Shown piece after piece: positions 1 to 10,335 of a stretch of DNA of 64,000 nt. Position 1 is the stretch's first letter. Every line of letters begins with the position of its first letter. The translations under genes were made by a program, and so were the position numbers. The stretch comes from Pythium myriotylum (taxonomy: Eukaryota; Oomycota; Peronosporomycetes; Pythiales; Pythiaceae), in the NCBI GenBank assembly GCA_023091665.1, contig JALJCQ010000030.1, positions 2,668,501 to 2,732,500 on the forward strand, in the 5' to 3' direction. The notes beneath the pieces were generated by a model. The model was not told the DNA's origin and did no database searches. It worked only from the letters and a program-made list of their open reading frames with translations.

Positions 1-1
1 G

Positions 2-937
2 AGCATTGTGAACCAGGCGTCGCGTGGAAACGGTGGCAACTCAGCTGCATACAATAGCGATTACACGACAGCTACTGGCAGCTATCAGAGCTACGGGAAC
101 CAACAGCTCTATGGCAGTGGTCAGTACGGTCAACACAGCGGGATGGATGTGATGGGCAACTCGGGAACTCATGCCGGAACACACACAGGCATGCTGTACC
201 CGCCGATCAAAGTCGAGCCGAGCACTCCGCAGCACCAGCACTCTCTGCTCTCCGATCTCCTCCAGCAGCAGCAACAACAACAGCAGCAAACGCCGTACAA
301 CCAGATGTCCTACCAGTCGGCGATGCTCAGTGCCAATCCCGAGCTGATGCTGGGAGGCGGCGCCCATACTTCATACCACACACAGCAAAACTCATCGATG
401 ATGTCGAACCACAAGACTGGCTCGTTGCAGCACCAGCAGTACAGCGCGATGCTGATGCAGCAACAACAGCAGCAGATGCAACAGCAACAACAACACGCGC
501 TGCTTCAGTCGTCGGTTCACGTGAAGCAGCAGAAGCAGGATGCCCAGGGCGGCGTCCAGATTTGTTCTGCTCTCGGATGCAACCACGCGGCCCGTGTGAA
601 AGGAATGTGCAAGCTCCACGGTGGCGGTCGTCGCTGCAAAGTGGAGGGATGCATGAAGAGCGCGCAGACCGGCCACCTTTGCATCGCCCATGGCGGCGGC
701 AAGCCGTGCAATGTCGAAGGCTGCCCTAAGACAGCTCAGTCACGAGGGCTCTGCAAGCAACACGGTGGCGGTGTCCGCTGCAAATTCGAAGGCTGCACGA
801 AGAGCTGCCAGTCGGGTGGCTACTGCCGTGGCCACGGTGGCGGCAAGCGCTGCGAGTTCCCCAACTGCGCCAAGTGGGCTCAGAAGAATGGCCACTGCGC
901 CAAGCACGCCCAGGAAGTGAACACTCACCACCCATGA
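2..937 (+). CDS. WRKY19-like zinc-finger protein, 5' partial
   Basis: The reading frame is open from the left edge to a TGA at 935-937. The first in-frame start-like codon, at 8, is GTG, so the true start lies upstream and the gene is partial. The N-terminal two thirds is Gln/Ser/Gly-rich and low in complexity, with polyglutamine runs near 263-290 and 465-500, typical of a transcription-factor activation region. The C-terminal part holds five tandem finger units with spacing C-x4-C-x9-C-x2-H, each followed by a Gly-rich spacer of the form HGGG(R/K)(R/P)C. This arrangement matches proteins often annotated in oomycetes as WRKY transcription factor 19-like; no WRKYGQK core is visible in the part present. 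The likely role is nuclear DNA binding (inference). No intron is needed in the part seen. Confidence 0.75.
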   Translation, partial: SIVNQASRGNGGNSAAYNSDYTTATGSYQSYGNQQLYGSGQYGQHSGMDVMGNSGTHAGTHTGMLYPPIKVEPSTPQHQHSLLSDLLQQQQQQQQQTPYNQMSYQSAMLSANPELMLGGGAHTSYHTQQNSSMMSNHKTGSLQHQQYSAMLMQQQQQQMQQQQQHALLQSSVHVKQQKQDAQGGVQICSALGCNHAARVKGMCKLHGGGRRCKVEGCMKSAQTGHLCIAHGGGKPCNVEGCPKTAQSRGLCKQHGGGVRCKFEGCTKSCQSGGYCRGHGGGKRCEFPNCAKWAQKNGHCAKHAQEVNTHHP

Positions 938-1130
938 AGCTCGAAGGGATTGTACGAACAGAGCGAGCCGCTGGGCCCTCCGTGCATCGAGAAAGGTATA
1001 GACACGGATACGGGGCTGCTGGCCGCGCGAGAATTAGCTAGGATACGGTTGAAGGTCTGAAAGAAATGGGACGATTTGAATGAGCTGTACATGTTCATTT
1101 CGAAAGAGTGACATTTCGGATCCTCGTCAA

Positions 1131-2608
1131 ATGAGCGACGCCCGTGACCAGCGCGCTCGACGCGGCGGAGGGTACGGGCGTCGATCACAGCGCCAACCGC
1201 ACAGCAGAAGCGGCGGCGCGCGAGGAGCGGACTCTGCGAATTGGCGGCGCGGCGGCAATGGACGAGAGGGCGACGCCACGTCGTCGGGTGTCGGCGCGAA
1301 AAGAGAACTCAGCTCGAACGTGGAGGCCGTGCATGGAGAGTGCGACGCGATGTGTTCCGAGGCAGAAGTGCGCAGTCGCACGGAGACAAGAGAGCTCAGT
1401 CGCTTCGAGACGCCGCCAGTCGACGGCGCCACGCTCGGTGCCTGGGCGGTCAAGAAGTATCGTCGGCCTGCTGCCGGCAGGGTGGAGATCGACACGAAGG
1501 AGCTTCGACCGCCGCCTGTGCTGACCGCGACGCTGGAGCACCTGTTCAGCCAAGTGCTCCCTTGGAAGGGCTGCGGGTTCGACTGGACGAGCACGGATGA
1601 GTCTGGACCACACCCGACCGCTCGAGTCGCACAAGCAGCCCAGCACGACTTCCTGTCGCTCTACCACTTCGTCAGCGACCGTGTGCGTAGCGTGAGGCAG
1701 GACTTCGTGGTGCAGCGCGTCTATGATTTCTCGCGCGTCAACGCGCTCGTCCAGATCGCTCGCTTTTATGTGCTCGCGAGTTTCCGCGCGACTCAGCTCC
1801 TCGACTTCTCCGACCGAACGCTTGACTGGAGTGAGACTCTGAACGACCAGCAGTTGGCGTCTGCATTGACCGAGATCCATGCGCAATTCCAATCCATCGA
1901 TCTCAAGACTGCAAGCATGGACGACGACACTTATCAGAAGCTCCACCAGGAAGCCTTCGCATTGGACGTGCTGCTACATCTTCGAGACCCACGCTCTGTC
2001 AGGTACGGTCGCGTAGTCACTACAAGCGCACGGAGTGCTTCTGACTGCTGTTGTGATTCTTGAACATTAGTGTCCTGTTGCTCAAAGTTCCTTCGGCGCT
2101 GCTGCGTGCCACGGCTGCAAAGCTTGTGCTCAGTCTCTTTGTCGCTTTCCATACTAACAACTTCCGGTCGTTTCAAAGTGCCTACAGCCAGCTTCCTCTA
2201 CTACACCAATGTCTTGCTATTCGCCACCTCCCTGTTGTGTGGACGACAACGCTCACAATGATGAACAAGGCATACGGAAAGCTGGACCAATTTGGTTTGG
2301 ACGAGATCGCGAAGTCCACAGGGATGCCTGGTGAAGAGGAGGTGCGTATCATGTGCACCGCGATGAATGTTCACCTGGAGCACGAAGTTTCTACGGCTGG
2401 AATTGGCGCACTCGATGGTTCTGCAAGTGAACAATCGAGCAATTTCCACATGCCAAGGACGAGCTTTGCCAAGTTCAAAGTCAATCCAATCCGAGATCAA
2501 ATGGATGATGACATTGTGAGAGAATTAGTTCGCCTCAAGGCGATATCCATACAACCCCACCTATCCAAACGCTTTACAGCGAGGATGTTGGTTTTGAGCA
2601 CTGAGTAG
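1131..2608 (+). CDS. SAC3/GANP-domain protein (SAC3D1-like)
   Basis: Two exons, 1131-2002 and 2071-2608, joined in frame across a 68 bp GT-AG intron give about 469 aa. An in-frame ATG at 1080 would add 17 residues; I prefer 1131 because the Arg/Gly-rich start that follows is a plausible N terminus. After a basic disordered region comes a motif of the form MCSEAEVRSR-x-ETRELSRFE, which matches the CP-E--R--R-----FE signature of SAC3/GANP proteins. It is followed by the RPPPVL segment, a VSDRVRSVRQDFVVQ helix and a helical repeat region continuing in exon 2. Family members act in mRNA export (TREX-2) or, in the short SAC3D1 type, at centrosomes. The short length and lack of GANP extensions favour the SAC3D1 type (inference). 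Confidence 0.75.
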
Positions 2609-2790
2609 AACTACTCAGCATACTTCGGCATAGAACTAACGTTGCACAACATACTTCGATCCAACCACGAGAAGAAAAGTTCAGTTGGAGGAACTACGAC
2701 GAGAATCTCGCATTTCAAGGTCGCAATCGTCGTTGATAAAGGTGAGCTTACACCTTCCATATAGCTCAATCTGATGCTCAAACATCGCTT

Positions 2791-5156
2791 TTACAACTTC
2801 GTCTTCTTCTTCGGCGGAGGCAAGCTGTCTAGTGCATCAAACGATAACTCCACCTTTGTGTCTTGCAAGTTGTCTAAATCCTGATAGGACTTCGTGACTT
2901 GACGAGGATCCACTGGCAGATCACCCTCAGGCGGGCGACTGCTGTATCGAGGCGGTGAACGACCTCTATCCCCGAACGATCCCCGCCGAGGTCTACTATC
3001 GCGAGGAGGGCCATATCCTCTGTAGCCAGGGCCATCACGGGGATACCCTCGGTTGCCGGGAGGACCAGCGAACGATCGTCCCCCGCCACGACCTTGGTAG
3101 GGAGGACCGCCACGACCGCCGACTGGGTTCGTCAATGTGTTCGTTGTCTCAACTGGCGGTAATGGTCGGTTCGCATCCTCCCGATATTGCTCCCACATGT
3201 AGCTTTCTCCGACTTCAGCAACTTTGTCCACAACGAGTTCTGGATGCTTGTTCCTGATGTGCTTCTTCACGAAGTCAAGACCCTTGAATAGCTTTGTGCA
3301 TAAGCGGCACCGATGCTTTCCATCATCTCCTGCCTTCTCTGCATACATTGAGTAGGTTGACTCGAGTGACGATTCTTCTCGCGCTTCCACTTCATCCACA
3401 AGGGCCTTCTCCTTCTCTTGCCGCGCCGTGACATTTTCGGGACTAAGTTCTTCAATATATGTTCGAACTTTCTCATCGAGGTTAGCAGCCCATCCACCCT
3501 TTGATTCGTTTGCTTCATCGTTTCCGCCGACAGATTCCTTCCGTGCCTAATTTCCACAGTACGAATTAGTCGATGCACGAACATCACTCACGCTTTATAC
3601 GATATACGGACCTTCTCATCTTCAAGATCTTTCACTGTTGGTGGTGGCCGGCAAAAGAGGGCGGGGTGCGCATGCATTATATCACCCATGTCGATGCACT
3701 GGACTGCGGCGTAATAAATGTAGTGGTGGACACGACGTAGATACGCGATGATAAGGTCCAGCTTTTGCTTGTCGGTAGAGTAGGTTGAAGCGACTTCGCC
3801 GTTCTCCAGTAGACTTTCGATACCGTAGTTAGACAGGTCATCTTCCTTTGCGAAGAGAGCCTTATCAAGCAAGCTGGCAAGCTTCAATGCCTGCTGAAAG
3901 TCGAAAGAGAGACGTTCTGGCACTGACAAGTACGAGGGTGTCTTCAGTGGTGCGCGCGATCGATGCTGAGATACCTGGAGTCGAAATGGTGTGAAGAGAT
4001 CGGCATCCTGTATGAATGTGTTATGAATCTTCGGAAGAGCCTCCGCAGCAAGCTCTGCGGTCTCGAAAATAATGTACGCTGATCGATCAAATTCAAATGC
4101 GCTCTTCTTCACTGGGTCAGACAAGTAGATGTGTTGGAAGTTGACACCCTAAAGTGGACACGAGTTAGACCAGGTAACCACAATCGTTGTAAATCCGTTG
4201 AGACTCACCGCTTTCTTGATGGCTTCGCTCAACGTCGACTCAGGACAGGCACACGGGATACGGCGCACGTACAAGATTCGCTTGCTGTCTTCGAGATCAT
4301 TGTCGTAATCGTTCCCCGCAAGATCGTTCTCCTCGTCGAGGTTGATCTTGGATGTCCCACTAACGATTCGCTCGACAAAATGCTTGGCTTCCACAACCTT
4401 CTGTGCACGCTTCTGCCGATCCAGTCGAAAGCGAATCGCTGGAGAGTATCGCTCCTGAAGCCATTCCTCGCCTTTGTGGTCCTCGAAGAATGCGCGCATA
4501 AGGCGCTGAGTGTACTTCTTTTTGTACTCCTCGTAACGCTGCTGATAGGTTTCTGGTGTCGAGTTCTCATCCTGGCGCATCATGAATACTTTGTACGAGT
4601 CCATTGGCTCAATGCTCTGAACAGCCTTTCGCTCGTTGCGCCCAGCGCCATTTGGTGGTCCACCATCGTTGTGGCCATACTGCCAATCGCCTCTTGCCTG
4701 CGGAGGTGGGCCATAACCACCACCACCACCTCCTCCACGACCGTATCCACCGCCTCCAGGAGGACTGCGACTACGGCTGCGACCGCGTGGCCACCCGCCA
4801 CGACCGCCGTCGTATGGTGGCTCCCCGTAGGGTCGCCCGCGGTAGTCAGGTTCATGTCGAGGCGGCGAACGAGGAGGATACGCTCCGCCTGGAGGTGGTC
4901 CATTGTATCCGCCAGGGCCCATCATAGGAACTGGTGGTCCGCGATTGTAGACGTCTCCTACGGGAGGGTAATCATCGCGGAAAGGTGGGGGCCCGTGCGG
5001 ATGGTCTCCTTCCTGCTCGACAACACACGACGGCGCGTCAGTATTCGCATTGAAAGACTCGTATACACTCCGGACACCTCGCACAACACTTGCCGCGGCA
5101 TCTACAGACTCGCGCGGCGAGCGCACGACTCCCAAACGGCCCCTCGGGTGCTCCAC
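2791..5156 (-). CDS. SRRT: ARS2/SERRATE-type zinc-finger RNA effector protein
   Basis: Coding blocks on the minus strand are about 5156-4209, 4148-3594 and 3546-2791. The first is Arg/Gly/Pro-rich with an RSRSRSP stretch, then carries the SERRATE N-terminal signature (SYKVFMMRQDE, and FFEDHKGEEWLQERY). The middle block has an RRM-like region and helical core. The last has the diagnostic C2H2 finger CRLCTKLFKGLDFVKKHIRNKH, followed by an RGG-like tail ending PPPKKKTKL. ARS2 links the nuclear cap-binding complex to RNA processing and turnover. The first intron (4149-4208) is clean GT-AG. At the second, the obvious GTGAGT donor at 3591 gives the wrong phase for the conserved downstream frame. 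A GC donor at 3593 or a GT donor just upstream would restore it. The extreme N terminus is uncertain and may lie in an upstream exon. Confidence 0.85.
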
Positions 5157-5527
5157 GCGTTGCCAAGTTCAATGGAAGATTGCACCAGCTTCCAGGCAAC
5201 CGCCAGCCGCGAGCAGGGGCTCATTCGAGAGAGCGGAGAGAGGCGGTGTCGGCGCGCCGGCGTGTCGCGGGTTCCGCGCTGCGCCGCGCCCGCGAGAGCG
5301 CCGCGACGCGCGCGGAAGCGACTGCTTCGAGCCACGTACCATTTCAAGTTCTGTCGCTTGGTTGCTGGCTGCGGGTCGCTGGGCGGTTTGAACTGTGAGG
5401 GAGAAAGGGAGGGAAACCTTCGACTTGCGATCCAGAACCTTGCAGAAAGGTAGGTTTATCTAATAGCAGAGGTTATCCATAATCTACGTTAGATATGGAC
5501 AATTCCAAAAAAAAGCGGCTTGGATCT
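5157..5527. other. Intergenic region between the ARS2 and heme oxygenase genes
   Basis: About 370 bases between the ARS2 5' side and the heme oxygenase stop. A possible upstream ARS2 exon cannot be excluded; no independent gene is supported. GC-rich near 5250-5330. Confidence 0.5.
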
Positions 5528-6734
5528 CTAGATTGCCGGCTTGCCTTGGATGAAGAGCACGTAGGTCTGAGGCACCGAGCTGGTTAGAGGACATAGCGAG
5601 CTTCCTTCGTCCCAGAAGATAGTGTACGTTACCCAGTAGATGAGCTGGAGGACGATGATCCACTTGAGGACCCAGAGAGCGAACTGTCGACCCATACCTT
5701 CGATGCCACGCACAACCTACATTCACCGTCAGCAAGATCGACGGCCCGTCGTGACGAACATACGCTCCTCACATTGTTGTTGAGTTCAAAAATTCGAGTC
5801 GACTCGGCCAGCAAGCGCTTCTTGGTCTCGGCGTCGATAGGAACCGCGTTCACAACGTCTTTGAAGGAGTTGCGAAGAGCCTACGTGGGAGAAGCCGCAT
5901 CAGTACACCACTGAGGACCACACGCTCCGAAGAGGAAAGAGAACCATTTTGTTCTTTGTGCCGAACTCAAAAATGCGATTTCCGGCTTCGTCTTGGAGCC
6001 CAAGCGTAGTCTTCACCATCTTCTGAATGGCCGTGCCTCCCGCAAGAAGTGTCATGTACAAGTGATACGTGTACGCAATAAGCAGGATAGGATCCTTCGG
6101 TAAACAGCCGACTTGAGAATCAGCGCAATGTCTGGCAAGTAGGCATTTTCATACCTCCTTCTCGACCTCCTTGATGCGGTTGACATACGCGACGACTGCA
6201 GGGGGTGCTGTGTACTTCTTGTCCCAGCCTTCCTCGAGGTAGAAGTTGATATCTTGAACGAAGGCGTCACCCTTGCACAGTATCGAGTTTAGTGTCAGAT
6301 GAATACTCCCGTACAATGAAGCAAGCACTTACCCGCGATAATGGCTCGGCAGCTTTGATCACGTCCTTCAGCTTCTCGTGGTTCTTTTGCGCTTGCAGGG
6401 ATTGCTCAAGCTGGGCATAGATGTAGTCTGGCCGAAGATCACTCGAGTCAGACCCAGAGCCTTCTCCGATCCCTCACTCCAACTCACAAAACAAGAGAAC
6501 CGACTGGCCATAGACTGTCTTGTTCGTGAGCGCGACCACGAGCTTCAAGTTGACGAGGCTAGTCGATCGCAACGCATCCCGTCGACCATCGGAACACGTC
6601 GTCAGTCCCTCCCGTGCGTGTTGAAGCATTAACACTTACTTGGCCGAGAGCGAGTGCGCCTTGCGCGTGGCCTTGCGCATCTCCTCCGTGAGCGGCAGCG
6701 CCACCTCCGTCGTCATCGTCGTCGTCGAGCTCAT
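5528..6734 (-). CDS. Heme oxygenase, C-terminally membrane-anchored
   Basis: Seven exons (6734-6640, 6558-6488, 6427-6333, 6271-6155, 6094-5945, 5880-5773, 5716-5528), all joined by GT-AG introns in consistent phase, give a 274 aa protein. Seen: an N-terminal LTEEMRKATRKAH helix whose His fits the proximal heme ligand, the LVVALTNKTVYGQSVLLFYYIYAQLE segment split across exons, and LLIAYTYHLYMTLLAGG, which corresponds to the distal-helix Gly pair (LSGG in animals). The C terminus carries a hydrophobic helix (FALWVLKWIIVLQLIYWV) followed by a short tail, so the enzyme should be tail-anchored facing the cytosol. Heme oxygenases open heme to biliverdin, CO and iron. The intron density is the highest of any gene here. 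It is transcribed divergently from the TPR gene at 6935. Confidence 0.88.
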
Positions 6735-6934
6735 CGCTTCAGTCCGCAGATTGTCGATTGTCACAGCGGCGAAGCTACGCAGCTTCTTCGAGATGGTCCC
6801 AAAGTGCCCATCCCCAGTCAACGCACCTAGCTACCTCCATAACCCGATGGGGAGCACCCGACGAAACCTAAGGGAATGTTGGTAAAGGCCATCTCTCGGA
6901 CGATCGCAACGCATTCCAGAACGAAGCGATCGAC
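6735..6934. promoter_or_regulatory. Shared divergent promoter region (heme oxygenase / TPR gene)
   Basis: Only 200 bases separate the two start codons on opposite strands, so both promoters must lie here or overlap the first exons. No clear match to the oomycete Inr-type element was found by eye. Confidence 0.5.
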
Positions 6935-7872
6935 ATGACGGACCTTCGTGACGACGGCGAGCCGATCGCGACTGAGAGCGCCGACTCGAAGCAGTCGGAA
7001 GCTGCTGAGGAAGAGAACCCACTGACCGAAGAGGAGAAGCTGGAGCGGCTCCTGCTCCATGAGGTGCGTGGGCGGCGGCGCTCGCCGGCGTTGGGTGAGC
7101 CTGGCTGAGTGGGTCCGTGACTCCATATAGGAGCGGTCGTGCATCTTCGAGACGCGCGTCGAGCGAGCCGCTATGTGCCGAGACCGAGGATCTGCCCAGT
7201 TCAAGCTCAAGAACGTCGCCAAGGCCATCGAGTGGTACGAGCGTGCTCTGTTCCACGTCGACTTTGACGAAGGCACGTGGCACTTCGAGTTCATGGACAA
7301 GCACCGTGACGCCGTGAACGAAGTGCGCCTCCCGGTCCACTTAAATCTGGCCATGTGCTACCTGGGTGACCCGGCGCAGGATCTGGCGAAGGTGGTGGAG
7401 CACGCGGATTTGGCTTTAGCCATCGACGCGAAGAACGCCAAAGCATTGTATCGAGGCGGTAAGGCCCATCTACTAAACGGAAACCTGGACCAAGCACGTA
7501 AGAAGCTGAAGCTCGCGGCCCAGATTCAACCAAACGATAAGAACATCCGAGAGGTGAGAGCCTGGTGAATATAGTGCATGCACACGACACGCTGAGCAAT
7601 ATGTTCTACAGGCACTTCAAACGCTCGCAGAGAAGTCGGCCGAGGCTCGTGCGAAGGAGAAGGAAACCTGGGGTGGTCGTCTACTTGACGGAAAGGCCTC
7701 AGAGAGCGACGTCGATGAGCCTGCAGAGGTGAAGTCAAAGCCAACCCCTACCAATGCTCAGACAAAACCAGGTGGGCAGCTTAGCTCTGCGTCCCCATGG
7801 AGGACGCCTGTCTTGGTGGTATTGGTCGCAGTAGTGACAGGTTTTGTTCTTTTACTGGTAAGACGAGAGTGA
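6935..7872 (+). CDS. TPR protein with C-terminal membrane anchor
   Basis: Three exons (6935-7063, 7131-7553, 7612-7872) joined in phase 0 give about 270 aa. After an acidic N terminus come TPR-like helices: RDRGSAQFKLKNVAKAIEWYERAL, then VHLNLAMCYL and a repeat with ALAIDAKNAKALYRGGKAHLLNG. This is the three-repeat arrangement of co-chaperones such as FKBP8 or TOM34, but there is no FKBP domain. A charged linker leads to a single C-terminal hydrophobic segment (TPVLVVLVAVVTGFVLLLV) and a short basic end, so it is probably tail-anchored in the ER or mitochondrial outer membrane with the TPR domain in the cytosol. A role as an Hsp70/Hsp90 docking protein is inference. Confidence 0.75.
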
Positions 7873-8091
7873 GAGTTCGTCATGGCTTTCACGCATTCGC
7901 CGCAGCGTATTTGGGTGACTCCAAAGGTCGATTTGATGCCCAAACACATGATGAGTTATCATTTCAAGGTTACGCATACTCAAACAATTTCACTGTGTGA
8001 AGATACTTGTCGTCACACTCACGGTGTGTTCGCCTGGATGATCACTCAGAAGTTCTTGTGATTGCCCATGGACAGAATACTTTGTGTTATC

Positions 8092-8503
8092 TTACCAATA
8101 GGTGTAGTACCCGTTGCTCTTGACGCGTGTGCAGCGAATGAAGCCATTATCCCACCGCTCTGGTGGACCGTAGGTTTCCATGTACTCCTTCACATCTCTC
8201 CATCCTGTCTGTTGAACCCGAAAGGCTAATCACAGAAATGTCAACAATGTGGGCGTCGATTCGTTAGAGCGCCTTACCTTCTTCAACCTCTGGTGTCCAC
8301 TCCTTCGGACGGTAGCACCGCGTGGGCTTGAGCTTCGAGATAACCGGTTTTGGAGCATCACTTCCATCTTGAACCATTGTTTCGTCCATTCGATATTGTG
8401 TACTTCCAATGAGTCGAACCCCAGACCCCGAGCGGGAGCTGCCTCCTCTGGACGAGATGGTGGTACGCTTCACAGCCATGGAGTTTATCGATAGCGATTC
8501 CAT
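8092..8503 (-). CDS. Small protein of unknown function (119 aa)
   Basis: Two exons (8503-8278 and 8225-8092) join across a 52 bp GT-AG intron in phase 1 to give 119 aa. The first half is Ser/Arg-rich and probably disordered. The second half is rich in aromatics (GWRDVKEYMETYGPPERW, and an end of NGYYTYW) and looks like a small folded unit. I do not recognise a family. An alternative start at an in-frame ATG eight codons in (8479) is possible. The clean splice phase and the stop directly after the aromatic end support a real gene. Confidence 0.6.
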
Positions 8504-8620
8504 CGAGTAGTATTGCTTCGCTTGCTGGAAATGGAAGGATGCTGACCGGGAGGAAAGGAACGGAAACTATTTTGGAGGCTCACGGGCGTGCAAGTCCTAT
8601 TTCTGCTTCTGATACCCACG

Positions 8621-10147
8621 CTACACTAGCATCTCTTCTGCACTCTCTTCATCATGTTGAACGTCCTCGCCGTTGTAGCTGCTACGTTTCTCATGTACCG
8701 ACGACTGCTTCGGGTCGCGCCGCCCGTTTATAGTGCGCCGGAAGATAGTTGGCAGAGCAGAAGACTTCTGCTTTGCTTCTTTAAACCTTTTGTACTCATT
8801 AGATAGAAGTAAGCGCGCCCGCCGTGCCACTTGGTTATCGGTTCGGTTTCCCAATTCTGCAGCAATCTTAGGCCACAACCCAGGTGAATCGAAGCCATGA
8901 GTTTCCACATTCCTACGAATAATGTAGTCTTCGTCTGGCGTCCAGTCACGAAACGTTACATCCGGGTTGATAGACATGAGAAAGCGATCTCTGACAGGGG
9001 GTGGTGGGCGACCAGGTAAATGGTGGCAGATTTGATGCCATTGAACAGAATCATGGTGGAACTGCTCATCGCCATCGTAGTAGGCGTACAATGCCAGCAG
9101 AAGTCGCCGATCTTCCATTACAGAAAACTTGCCCAGTTTTACGTGGGGACTCAGAGATAGCTGCCAGCGGTGGCGCAACTGCTCAGCTATTCTGCCATCC
9201 ATGAGATCAGCAATGATAGTCCACTTCTCACCGAAAACCTCGACGGCACGCTGCAGCATCTCGTCTTCCTCTGGCGTGAACTTGTCATTCAGATTCGAGG
9301 GGCACAGCTTCGTCATGTACCTGGTGAGACAGTGAACTGGAGGGCGACCCGGTATAGGCATCTTCTTTGCGATCGCCCTCCAGTCATTGACAATGCTCGG
9401 ATCAGCCTTACCCGAAGCTAGTTCCTGGAGAACACGGTCCTCTTCTTTCGTCCAAGGAGCAAGTCGGACAGTCGGGTTGTCGTGGAGTTCCCACCACAGC
9501 TTGCATGCGAAGCCAGAACGATGGATCGGGGGCTTGGTCACCTTTGATATCTGGTTCCACGTCTCTAGCGGGATCTCGCGCGTGAAGTCGCCGTCGGGAG
9601 CGTGTTCCGTAGCGAATCGCTTAACGACCTCGCGTTCTTTGGCTGTGAACACCTTCGCAGGCGTGGCAATGAAGGCCTCGTGGCTGTGCTGCCGAAGATA
9701 TAGCGTGTCGGCATTGGGGAGCGGCTCGGGTTGTGTTGACAAGTCGAGTGGTGGTGGGTATCGCGGTTCCGCCTTGAGCTTCTTACGGACTCGCTTGGGT
9801 CGAGCTTCTGGTTTCTTCTCTGGCGAGCTCTGAAAGAACGACGGGTTCTTCCGGATGAAAGAGCGTGGCACAACGCCCACGCGCTGGTAGCGGCTCTTCG
9901 TGTCGCGCTCAAAGATGTCCACGCTCGCCGCGTCACCGCGCCGGGACCGGTCGCTGGGGTCCCAGCCGAGCGCCGTCATGGCTCGCTCGGCGCGGCGCAT
10001 CGCGATCCGTTGACGCAGCGATCGGATCGCCGCCTGCAGCTGCGCCTCTTCATCCGTCAGCGACGCGAGCGTGCGCCGGAGCTCCTCAGCGAACGCGCGA
10101 TTCGCCGCCAAGGCCGCCAGCACCGCATCCGTGCGTGCCTCCTCAGC
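8621..10147 (-). CDS. Multi-Myb-repeat protein, SNAPC4-like
   Basis: A single-exon protein of 508 aa from the ATG at 10147; an ATG at 10177 would add ten residues. An N-terminal coiled coil (about residues 1-60) is followed by four to five Myb/SANT repeats. Their starts are visible as KVFTAKEREVV, LAPWTKEEDRVL, DKFTPEEDEML, GKFSVMEDRRL and RDWTPDEDYII, with the matching GR--EQ--HRW third helices. The number and spacing resemble SNAPC4, the large DNA-binding subunit of the snRNA-activating complex, rather than a two-repeat plant Myb. It would bind proximal sequence elements of snRNA genes (inference from family). Confidence 0.7.
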   Translation of the reverse strand, partial: AEEARTDAVLAALAANRAFAEELRRTLASLTDEEAQLQAAIRSLRQRIAMRRAERAMTALGWDPSDRSRRGDAASVDIFERDTKSRYQRVGVVPRSFIRKNPSFFQSSPEKKPEARPKRVRKKLKAEPRYPPPLDLSTQPEPLPNADTLYLRQHSHEAFIATPAKVFTAKEREVVKRFATEHAPDGDFTREIPLETWNQISKVTKPPIHRSGFACKLWWELHDNPTVRLAPWTKEEDRVLQELASGKADPSIVNDWRAIAKKMPIPGRPPVHCLTRYMTKLCPSNLNDKFTPEEDEMLQRAVEVFGEKWTIIADLMDGRIAEQLRHRWQLSLSPHVKLGKFSVMEDRRLLLALYAYYDGDEQFHHDSVQWHQICHHLPGRPPPPVRDRFLMSINPDVTFRDWTPDEDYIIRRNVETHGFDSPGLWPKIAAELGNRTDNQVARRARLLLSNEYKRFKEAKQKSSALPTIFRRTINGRRDPKQSSVHEKRSSYNGEDVQHDEESAEEMLV

Positions 10148-10335
10148 CATTTGTCGACTGTTGAGACAAGGAGGCACCCTCAGATGAGTGACCCAAGTAC
10201 ACTACTGTTCAACCAGCAAGCACAACATCCACTTCATTCACGCCTCGCGCAGCGTTTGAGCTGCATCACTTCAAAACTTGTCCTAACTTTCTAATCGACG
10301 TCGACACTATAATAACCACCAAGACTCTCGCCCTC

